Shown: positions 1-4,798 of the stretch, piece by piece
How positions within the stretch are numbered: position 1 is the first letter of the stretch
Layout of the letters: every line of letters begins with the position of its first letter
Origin: Komagataeibacter kakiaceti JCM 25156
GTDB taxonomy: Bacteria; Pseudomonadota; Alphaproteobacteria; Acetobacterales; Acetobacteraceae
Assembly (NCBI RefSeq): GCF_000613305.1
Contig: NZ_BAIO01000145.1
Location: 1-5,178, forward strand
Direction: 5' to 3'
DNA: 5,178 nt
The notes under the pieces: generated by a model
The model's input: the letters and a program-made list of their open reading frames with translations, nothing else
What the model was told of the DNA's origin: nothing
Databases searched by the model: none
Translations under genes and position numbers: made by a program

Positions 1-2
1 TG

Positions 3-814
3 TGCGGCTACCGGCCCGACGCCACGCACCAGCGCCACGTGGCGCTGGCCGCGTGCGTGGAGTTCATTCATACCGCCACGCTGCTGCATGATGACGTGGT
101 GGATGAAAGTTCCCTGCGCCGGGGCATGGCCAGCGCGAACGCGGTGTTCGGGAACAAGGCTTCGGTGCTGGTGGGGGACTTCCTGTTCGCCCGGTCGTTC
201 CAGCTCATGACCGATGACGGTTCGCTCAAGGTCATGAACATCCTGTCCTCCGCTTCCGCCACGATCGCGGAAGGGGAGGTGCTGCAGATGTCCACGCAGA
301 ATGACCTGTCCACCCGGATCGAGCAGTATCTGGAAGTCATTCATGGCAAGACCGCCGCCCTGTTCGCGGCCGCGTGCCGCGTGGGCGCCGTCGTGGCCGA
401 GCGTGACGCCCGCGTGGAACTTGCGCTTGAAACCTACGGCACCAATCTGGCATGGCGTTCCAGCTTGTGGATGATGCGCTGGATTATGCGGCGGATCAGG
501 CCCGTCTGGGCAAGACGGTGGGCGATGACTTCCGTGAGGGCAAGATCACCCTGCCCGTACTGGCCGCCTACGCCGCCGGTTCGGACGAGGATCGCGCCTT
601 CTGGCAGCGCGTGATCGAAAAGAGCGAGCAGGAACCCGATGATCTCGACCATGCCCTGCGCCTGATCGAGAAAACCGACGCCATCCGTATCACGCTGGAT
701 CGGGCCATGGACTACGCGCAGGCCGCGTGTGAGGCCCTGTCCATCTTCCCGCCCAGCCGCCTGCGCCAGCTTTTGCAGGATACGGCCAGCTATACGGTCA
801 ACCGGCTGCGCTGA
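3..814 (+). CDS. ispB: Long-chain polyprenyl diphosphate synthase, 5'-partial, frameshifted near 449 (IspB-type, octaprenyl/decaprenyl)
   Basis: Trans-type prenyl transferase that condenses isopentenyl diphosphate onto an allylic diphosphate to make the ubiquinone side chain; a cytosolic enzyme. The gene is cut by the left edge: the frame is open from base 3, and about 60 N-terminal residues are missing by comparison with usual family length. Both aspartate-rich Mg-diphosphate motifs are visible: DDVVD at 90-104 and DDALD at 470-484. HGKTAAL, GKTVGDD and a GKITLPVL-like stretch also fit the family. Alanine five residues before the first motif fits a long-chain product, but exact length (C40-C50) cannot be read. 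The reading frame breaks at 447-452: NLG-MAFQLVDD is expected, but one G is missing (CTGGCATGG instead of CTGGGCATGG). The frame resumes at 452 and ends with TGA at 812-814. With the base restored the visible part is 270 residues. Without it the second DDxxD motif is lost and the protein would be inactive. Because quinone side-chain synthesis should be indispensable here, I suspect a sequence error. Confidence 0.9.
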
Positions 815-823
815 AGCCGGCAG

Positions 824-845
824 GACCGGGCGTTACGGCCCGGTC
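824..845. terminator. Hairpin shared by convergent ispB and murI ends
   Basis: GACCGGGC at 824-831 and GCCCGGTC at 838-845 form a perfect 8-bp GC-rich stem with a 6-base loop. It sits between two convergent genes 18 bp apart, so it can fold in both transcripts and could serve as a bidirectional terminator. The murI stop codon (833-835) lies inside the loop. No T-run follows on either strand, so classical intrinsic termination is uncertain. Confidence 0.4.
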
Positions 846-1681
846 GTGACCGATGCGGGGCCGTGGGCCCGGCCCGGTTCAAACAGGCAGGGTGCGTCCT
901 GACTATATCCCAGCCTGTGCAGTCCGGGTTGCAGGGCGGTCAGATCATCCGGCAAAGCGGTAAAAAATACCTGTTCCGGCGGGGCGGAACGCGGGTCGTC
1001 CGGCCTGTCCAGCTCAGCCATAATGCGTGCGGTCTGTCGGGCTACGGCCGGGGCCGGGTCCAGCCAGGTTACGTCTGGCGGTCCGATTTCGCGCATGGCG
1101 TCGAGCAGGAAGGTGTAGTGGGTGCAGCCAATGCCTACCACGTCGATTTCCGCGCCATGCGGCTGCCCGAACAGGCCATCGAGTTCCGCTTTTAGCTGCC
1201 TGCGGTCAGGCGGCACGCCACGGAAGGCGGCCTCCGCCATATCGGCCAGCCCGCGTGCGCCATAGGCCAGCAGCGTGCAGTCGGGCGCGAAACGTGCGCG
1301 TAGATCCTTCAGGTAGGGGCGGCGCACCGTCGCGCGTGTGGCCAGCAGGCCGATCGTGCCGGTGCGGGTATGGTCCGCTGCCCATTTTATGGGCGGCACG
1401 CAACCGACAAAAGGCACGTCATAGGCCGCCCGCAGGCTGTCCAGCGCAAGGGTGCTGGCCGTATTGCAGCCAATGACCACCACGCTGGGCCGCAGGCGGG
1501 CAATGGCATGGCCCAGCAGATGGACAATCCGAACACGCAGCGGCGCGTCGGGCTGTTCGCCGTAGGGGAAAACGGCGGTGTCCGCCAGATAGTCAACCGG
1601 TATGCCGGGGAGGAACGCGCGAAGCTGTGCTACGACGCCCAGCCCGCCAATACCGGAATCGAAAGTAAGGATACGCGCCAT
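833..1681 (-). CDS. murI: Glutamate racemase
   Basis: Interconverts L- and D-glutamate without a cofactor and supplies D-glutamate for peptidoglycan precursors in the cytoplasm. The Asp/Glu racemase fold is supported by the N-terminal DSGIGG (residues 8-13), YGE near 40, and the two catalytic cysteines in GCNTAS (Cys72) and GCTHY (Cys186, followed by the conserved His188). The 282-residue length is normal for the family. I chose ATG at 1679-1681, giving MARILTFDSG. A TTG directly upstream (1682-1684) could also be used, and the Shine-Dalgarno sequence is weak for either. The gene starts 15 bp after the pyrE stop, so the two are probably co-transcribed and murI may depend on translation of pyrE. 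Its TAA lies in the loop of the convergent hairpin at 824-845. No broken or missing motif is seen. Confidence 0.96.
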   Translation of the reverse strand: MARILTFDSGIGGLGVVAQLRAFLPGIPVDYLADTAVFPYGEQPDAPLRVRIVHLLGHAIARLRPSVVVIGCNTASTLALDSLRAAYDVPFVGCVPPIKWAADHTRTGTIGLLATRATVRRPYLKDLRARFAPDCTLLAYGARGLADMAEAAFRGVPPDRRQLKAELDGLFGQPHGAEIDVVGIGCTHYTFLLDAMREIGPPDVTWLDPAPAVARQTARIMAELDRPDDPRSAPPEQVFFTALPDDLTALQPGLHRLGYSQDAPCLFEPGRAHGPASVTTGP

Positions 1682-1696
1682 CAACCGGCAGGCTGA

Positions 1697-2457
1697 TCAG
1701 GCGCCAGCGTCACGTTTGGCCTTGAGCGCCAGCGCTTCTTCCGCGCTGCCGACACCGCCATGCTTCGCGGACCATGCGCAGGGGTCTTCAAGGAAACGGC
1801 GGACTTCGGCGGCATCCTTCTCGGAGAAATAGGGCTTGCCCGCGCAGGCTTCCAGCACATCCCACCATGTGCACAGGGCGTGCAGGCTTATGTTCATGTC
1901 CGCCAGCGTGCGGTAGGCGCCGGGGAACACGCCATAGAAGAAGACCACGAACGTATGGTCCACCAGCGCGCCCGCCGCGCGCAGGGCCTTGGCGAACTGC
2001 ACCTTGGACGAGCCATCCGTGGTCAGGTCTTCCACCAGCAGGGTGCGCATGCCTTCGGGCACATCACCTTCGATCTGGCATTGCGGCCAAAGCCCTTGGG
2101 CTTTTTGCGCACATAGGCCATGGGCGCCATCATGCGGTCGGCAATCCAGGCGGCAAAGGGAATACCCGCCGTTTCCCCGCCCACCACGGCGTCGATGCTT
2201 TCGTAACCGACATGGCGGCCAATCTTCTCAACCGCCAGTTCCATGATCTTCTGCCGCGCGCGCGGGAAGAAGATGATACGGCGGCAGTCAATGTAAACCG
2301 GGGATTTCCAGCCGGATGTCAGGGTATAGGGGTCATCGGGGCGGAAATTGACGGCCTTGATTTCCAGCAGCAGGCGCGCCGTCATCAATGCGGCATCGCG
2401 GTCCCACGCTGTTGAACCTGTTGAAAGCCCAGCCCCGTTTCCCGTGGCGTCGTGCAT
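1697..2457 (-). CDS. pyrE: Orotate phosphoribosyltransferase, frameshifted near 2077
   Basis: Transfers phosphoribosyl from PRPP to orotate, giving OMP in pyrimidine synthesis; cytosolic. The reconstructed protein is 253 residues: substrate-loop segment TSGWKSP (about 47-53), GGETAGIP (93-100), the lysine-rich flexible catalytic loop [10 protein letters not shown] (118-127), and the PRPP-binding motif [11 protein letters not shown] (142-152). The C-terminal part with [10 protein letters not shown] is typical of the alphaproteobacterial subtype as I remember it. The frame breaks just after the catalytic loop: coding-strand AATGCCAGATC should be AATGCCCAGATC (NAQIEGDV), a one-base loss at plus-strand 2077-2078. 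The start ATG at 2455-2457 has GGAG at 2465-2468, seven bases upstream. A second ATG at residue 25 would give 229 residues, closer to usual length, so the first 24 residues are uncertain. It lies upstream of murI in a two-gene unit. The break removes the PRPP site and would cause uracil auxotrophy if real; an error in the sequence is more likely. Confidence 0.92.
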
Positions 2458-2464
2458 ACCCTAT

Positions 2465-2468
2465 CTCC
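2465..2468 (-). promoter_or_regulatory. Ribosome binding site of pyrE
   Basis: The minus strand reads GGAG here, seven bases before the ATG at 2455-2457. It supports the longer pyrE start over the internal methionine at residue 25. Confidence 0.55.
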
Positions 2469-2479
2469 GGCCAAATGAT

Positions 2480-2513
2480 ATTCGATATTACGAATGACAG
2501 GAGAGACGATTAA
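2480..2513 (-). promoter_or_regulatory. Candidate pyrE-murI promoter with inverted repeat around the -10
   Basis: On the minus strand, TTAATC (2508-2513) and TAATAT (2485-2490) are separated by 17 bases and resemble -35 and -10 boxes (3/6 and 4/6 matches to the sigma-70 consensus). A perfect inverted repeat, ATTCG (2480-2484) and CGAAT (2491-2495), brackets the -10 box, as an operator might. Transcription would start near 2478, leaving a leader of about 20 bases. This rests on pattern only. Confidence 0.3.
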
Positions 2514-2628
2514 CCGCAACGGCGGCGAAAATCCATCGGTCTGCGCCCCCCGTGCCCAAAAACGCGAAAAAAAGCGGGCAGGGAAATATAACGTGACAGG
2601 GTTAAGGCCGTGTAAGGGTACGTTTACC

Positions 2629-2657
2629 TTGCCCAAACAGGTTATTCGTTTTAACAT
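2629..2657 (+). promoter_or_regulatory. Candidate sigma-70-like promoter of the small ORF at 2684
   Basis: TTGCCC (2629-2634) and TAACAT (2652-2657) are spaced by exactly 17 bases, each matching the consensus at 4 of 6 positions. The predicted start of transcription near 2663-2665 falls inside the Fur box at 2661-2679, a usual arrangement for a Fur-repressed promoter. The leader to the ATG at 2684 would be only about 20 bases. Confidence 0.4.
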
Positions 2658-2660
2658 CAC

Positions 2661-2679
2661 AATATTGATAATCATTCTC
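2661..2679 (+). promoter_or_regulatory. Fur box (ferric uptake regulator operator)
   Basis: This 19-base stretch matches the classical Fur consensus GATAATGATAATCATTATC at 16 of 19 positions. In the 7-1-7 form, TGATAAT-C-ATTCTCA (2666-2680) has a single mismatch. It overlaps the expected transcription start of the promoter at 2629-2657 and ends four bases before the ATG at 2684. Fe-loaded Fur bound here would block the small gene's promoter, so the gene should be induced by iron limitation. It is about 200 bp from the divergent pyrE start and probably does not affect it. Confidence 0.7.
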
Positions 2680-2683
2680 ACTG

Positions 2684-2947
2684 ATGGATCATCGCATCGT
2701 GTCTGCTGAAAACAGTCGCATCGCTCGCAAGTGTGAGCGTGCCGTCATCACAGCCTATCAGGAACTGCGTGGCGTCGGGAGCAGTGATGTGTCGGCGTTC
2801 CATGCCTGCACGACCCTATACCGTATCCACCACCCCGAATCCTCGTTGAACGAGGCCCGGCGTCTGGTGTCGGAATGGATCGATCATCATGTGATCCAGA
2901 GACGCTCCGGCCCCACAAACGGCTGTGAGTGCGAGGAACAGCATTAG
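2684..2947 (+). CDS. Small Cys/His-rich protein of unknown function, probably iron-regulated
   Basis: Encodes 87 residues; I do not recognise a named family. The protein looks soluble, with no signal peptide or membrane segment. Its composition suits a mainly helical domain (roughly residues 8-72, with an ARKCE-type start and a LVSEWIDHHV end) and a polar tail. It has 4 Cys (17, 42, 81, 83) and 7 His (3, 40, 49, 50, 68, 69, 87), including HH pairs and a C-terminal CECEEQH. Metal or redox binding is possible but only a guess. I keep it as a gene because third codon positions are GC-rich, composition is protein-like, and a well-spaced promoter with a Fur box lies directly upstream. The start is unsure: ATG at 2684 has no clear ribosome binding site, and GTG at 2699 is an alternative. 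It stands alone, divergent from pyrE and convergent with gltA. Confidence 0.65.
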   Translation: MDHRIVSAENSRIARKCERAVITAYQELRGVGSSDVSAFHACTTLYRIHHPESSLNEARRLVSEWIDHHVIQRRSGPTNGCECEEQH

Positions 2948-2968
2948 GGGCAATATCACTGCCGCCCC
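2947..2968 (+). terminator. Weak hairpin at the end of the small ORF
   Basis: GGGGC (2947-2951) and GCCCC (2964-2968) can pair across a 12-base loop, starting at the last base of the stop codon. A T-rich stretch, TTATTTT, follows only at 2980-2986. The stem is short and the distance to the T's long, so this is a weak terminator candidate. Confidence 0.2.
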
Positions 2969-3076
2969 GCTGTCTTCCGTTATTTTATATCGCGGCGGAT
3001 ATATGGGGACTTTTCCGGTCACGCGCCATTGTAATGGCAGGGTGGTTTTTCGGAAAAATAAAGTAATGGCACGGTA

Positions 3077-3100
3077 TTCAGGCTGAGTTCCTTGCCTGAA
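3077..3100. repeat. Perfect 7-bp inverted repeat
   Basis: TTCAGGC at 3077-3083 and GCCTGAA at 3094-3100 pair perfectly across ten bases. An alternative pairing, CTGAG (3083-3087) with CTCAG (3106-3110), overlaps the first stem and would exclude it. Its role is unknown. Confidence 0.45.
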
Positions 3101-3130
3101 GACTGCTCAGAAATCCCGAAATCATAAGAA

Positions 3131-3203
3131 GGTTTTGGTGAAGCTTTTTTCAAAAAGCTTTCAGGGAATGCCGCCTTTGAAAAAAAGGCGACACCCGAAA
3201 ACC
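3131..3203. repeat. Cloverleaf-like palindromic element, probably a dispersed Acetobacteraceae intergenic repeat
   Basis: The element can fold as a three-way junction. The outer stem pairs GGTTTT (3131-3136) with AAAACC (3198-3203) and GGTG (3137-3140) with CACC (3192-3195), with CG at 3196-3197 bulged. Inside are two hairpins: 3141-3149 with 3152-3160 (9 bp, AAGCTTTTT/AAAAAGCTT) and 3172-3178 with 3184-3190 (7 bp, CGCCTTT/AAAGGCG). I remember closely similar stretches recurring between genes in Komagataeibacter and Gluconacetobacter; I could not check copy number. In the copies I remember the second hairpin is longer, so this may be a slightly decayed copy. A T8 run at 3211-3218 follows, so on the plus strand it could also stop transcripts arriving from the small ORF. 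Confidence 0.65.
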
Positions 3204-3243
3204 CATATTGTTTTTTTTACAGCTTTCCGGTCATGTCCCTGCG

Positions 3244-3269
3244 CAGGCGGGGAGGCTGTTCCCCGCCTG
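3244..3269 (-). terminator. gltA terminator hairpin
   Basis: CAGGCGGGGA (3244-3253) and TCCCCGCCTG (3260-3269) make a perfect 10-bp GC-rich stem with a 6-base loop, 12 bases past the gltA stop codon. No T-run follows immediately on the minus strand; the nearest is the complement of sequence around 3211, so termination may rest on the stem alone. Confidence 0.55.
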
Positions 3270-3281
3270 GCGTCAGGTCAA

Positions 3282-4580
3282 TCAGCCGCGCTTGTCGAAC
3301 GGGACGAAGTTGCGCTCGGGCGAGCCGACATAAAGCTGGCGGGGGCGGCCGATACGCTGACCCGGTTCCTCGATCATTTCCTTCCACTGGCTGATCCAGC
3401 CCGTGGTGCGGGCCACGGCGAACAGCACGGTGAACATGCTGGTCGGGATGCCCATGGCCTTGAGGATGATGCCGGAATAGAAATCGACATTCGGGTAGAG
3501 GCTGCGCTTGACGAAATATTCGTCATTAATGGCGATCTTTTCCAGTTCGATCGCCAGATCCAGCAGCGGATCGTCCTTGATGCCCAGTTCGCCCAGCACC
3601 TCATGGCAGGTGGCCTGCATGATCTTCGCGCGCGGGTCGAAGTTCTTGTACACGCGGTGACCAAAGCCCATCAGGCGCACGCCGCTGGTCTTGTCCTTCA
3701 CCTTGGCGATGAATTCGGGGATGTTGTCCTTGTGGCCGATTTCGGCCAGCATCTTCAGCACCGCTTCGTTGGCCCCGCCATGTGCGGGCCCCCACAGCGC
3801 GGCGATACCGGCGGAGATGCACGCGAACGGATTGGCCCCGGTGGAACCGGCAAGACGCACGGTGGAGGTGGAGGCATTCTGTTCATGATCCGCGTGCAGG
3901 ATCAGGATGCGATCCATCGCACGCGCCAGCACCGGGTTGATCTTGTAAGGCTCGCTGGGCACCGCGAACATCATGGACAGGAAGTTTTCCGCATAGGACA
4001 GGTCGTTACGCGGATAGATGAAGGGTTCGCCCTGCGTGTATTTGTAGGCCCATGCCGCGATGGTCGGGATCTTGGCGATGATGCGCATGGCCGACTGGTA
4101 GCGGCTTGTGGCGTTCGAGATGTCCAGTCCCTCATGATAGAAGGAGGACAGCGCGCCGACCGTGCCGCACAGGATGGCCATGGGGTGCGCATCGCGGCGG
4201 AAACCGTTGAAGAAATTACGGATCTGCTCATGCAGCATGGTGTGGTGCTTGATGGAGTTCACGAACCCGTCATACTGTGCCTTGTCCGGCAGTTCGCCGT
4301 TGAGCAGCAGATAGGCCACTTCCATGAAGGTGGCCTGTTCGGCCAGCTGCGCGATGGGGTAGCCACGATGCAGCAGGACACCCTTTTCACCATCAATGAA
4401 GGTGATCTTGCTGGAACATGACGCCGTTTCGCCATAACCGGGATCGTAGGTGAATACGCCAGCCTGTGCCGGCAGTTTGCGGATATCGATTACATCCGGC
4501 CCCATCGTGCCGGACAGCATGGGCAATGAAATGTCCTTGCCATCCAGCGAGACTGTGGCGGTTTTTCCGGACTCGCTCAT
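3282..4580 (-). CDS. gltA: Citrate synthase (type II, hexameric-type; aarA homologue)
   Basis: Condenses oxaloacetate and acetyl-CoA to citrate, the entry step of the TCA cycle; cytosolic. The 432 residues match the length and layout of the Gram-negative GltA type. Active-site residues are all present: His229 in ILHADHEQN, catalytic His267 in [12 protein letters not shown], His308 in GFGHRVYKN, and Asp366 in NVDFYSG. The C-terminal RPRQLYVG segment with its arginines fits substrate binding. In acetic acid bacteria the homologue is known as aarA and is linked to acetic acid resistance by acetate consumption. The start ATG at 4578-4580 has a strong AGGAGG (4591-4596) ten bases upstream and an in-frame TAG directly before it, which fixes the start. 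The leader of about 100 bases holds an inverted repeat and a short leader ORF. Terminator hairpin at 3244-3269. The upstream sixA-like gene is 218 bp away, so gltA likely has its own promoter. Confidence 0.98.
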   Translation of the reverse strand: MSESGKTATVSLDGKDISLPMLSGTMGPDVIDIRKLPAQAGVFTYDPGYGETASCSSKITFIDGEKGVLLHRGYPIAQLAEQATFMEVAYLLLNGELPDKAQYDGFVNSIKHHTMLHEQIRNFFNGFRRDAHPMAILCGTVGALSSFYHEGLDISNATSRYQSAMRIIAKIPTIAAWAYKYTQGEPFIYPRNDLSYAENFLSMMFAVPSEPYKINPVLARAMDRILILHADHEQNASTSTVRLAGSTGANPFACISAGIAALWGPAHGGANEAVLKMLAEIGHKDNIPEFIAKVKDKTSGVRLMGFGHRVYKNFDPRAKIMQATCHEVLGELGIKDDPLLDLAIELEKIAINDEYFVKRSLYPNVDFYSGIILKAMGIPTSMFTVLFAVARTTGWISQWKEMIEEPGQRIGRPRQLYVGSPERNFVPFDKRG

Positions 4581-4634
4581 CTACAACACTCCTCCTGGGT
4601 GCCATCTGCCGCGCGTCGGGGCGGGGTGGCACAT
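4581..4634 (-). CDS. Possible 17-codon leader ORF abutting gltA
   Basis: On the minus strand an ATG at 4632-4634 opens a 17-residue frame (begins MCHPAPTR, ends PGGVL) that stops with TAG at 4581-4583, immediately followed by the gltA ATG at 4580 in the same frame. GGAGG at 4643-4647 stands eight bases before its ATG, an ideal spacing. The gltA Shine-Dalgarno lies within its last codons, so ribosomes ending here could reinitiate on gltA. There are no repeated codons that would suggest amino-acid attenuation. A short open frame can arise by chance in GC-rich DNA, so this is tentative. Confidence 0.3.
   Translation of the reverse strand: MCHPAPTRGRWHPGGVL
4589..4596 (-). promoter_or_regulatory. 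Strong ribosome binding site of gltA
   Basis: The minus strand reads AGGAGGAG, with the AGGAGG core ten bases before the gltA ATG. It is the best Shine-Dalgarno in the window and supports this start and high expression. Confidence 0.75.
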
Positions 4635-4654
4635 GTCTCCAACCTCCGGGCACT

Positions 4655-4672
4655 CTGTCGTTCAACCGACAG
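4655..4672. promoter_or_regulatory. Inverted repeat in the gltA leader
   Basis: CTGTCG (4655-4660) and CGACAG (4667-4672) pair perfectly around six bases. It lies about 20-30 bases downstream of the predicted gltA transcription start and just upstream of the leader ORF's GGAGG. It could be a repressor operator or a leader hairpin; I cannot name a regulator. Confidence 0.4.
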
Positions 4673-4690
4673 TTTGTAAGTCTGCCCAAA

Positions 4691-4698
4691 TTTATATA
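4691..4698 (-). promoter_or_regulatory. Candidate -10 region of the gltA promoter
   Basis: The minus strand reads TATATAAA, an isolated AT-rich block in GC-rich surroundings. Start of transcription would be near 4684-4687, giving a leader of about 105 bases. No good -35 box is found at 16-18 bases; a GGGACA lies about 21 bases upstream, which is too far for a standard promoter. Confidence 0.4.
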
Positions 4699-4798
4699 CC
4701 CGGTTTCCGCCTGCGCGGCTGTCCCCCGGGCCTCGGGTGTGACGATAGGAACGAACCCCCCTCGTGGCAATCCATCCACCCGCATCGCGGCAATGACA

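Larger units (their letters stand above)
2948..3281. other. Gene-free, hairpin-rich intergenic region
   Basis: I see no convincing gene in these 334 bases. The left part is AT-richer than its surroundings and holds inverted repeats at 2986-3003 (6-bp arms), 3025-3038 (GCCATT-GT-AATGGC) and 3077-3100 (TTCAGGC, 10-base loop, GCCTGAA). The right part holds the cloverleaf-like element (3131-3203), a run of eight T's (3211-3218) and the gltA terminator hairpin (3244-3269). The region separates two convergent transcripts, so much of the structure may relate to termination; a small RNA cannot be excluded. Confidence 0.5.

Noticed and set aside
445..2081. Programmed ribosomal frameshifting as the cause of the two frame breaks
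   Set aside because: Both would need a -1 shift, but the genes are on opposite strands so the mRNAs differ at the site. I see no classical slippery heptamer, and these enzymes are not known to be made by recoding.
1774..2415. 213-residue open frame on the plus strand
   Set aside because: It is antisense to pyrE, with Arg/Pro/His-rich content typical of a shadow of a GC-rich gene.
2494..2709. 71-residue plus-strand frame starting beside the pyrE promoter region
   Set aside because: It runs through the promoter and Fur box and into the small gene in another frame; composition does not look like a protein domain.
2816..3022. 68-residue minus-strand frame with a hydrophobic stretch (VILPLMLFLALTAV) like a signal peptide
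   Set aside because: It overlaps the better supported small gene on the plus strand, has no clear ribosome binding site or promoter, and its tail is the complement of that gene. Kept only as a remote possibility.
3135..4421. 428-residue open frame on the plus strand
   Set aside because: It is antisense to gltA, whose protein is clearly real and complete. The frame is open because of GC-biased third positions, and its translation is low-complexity and rich in His, Gly, Asp and Arg.
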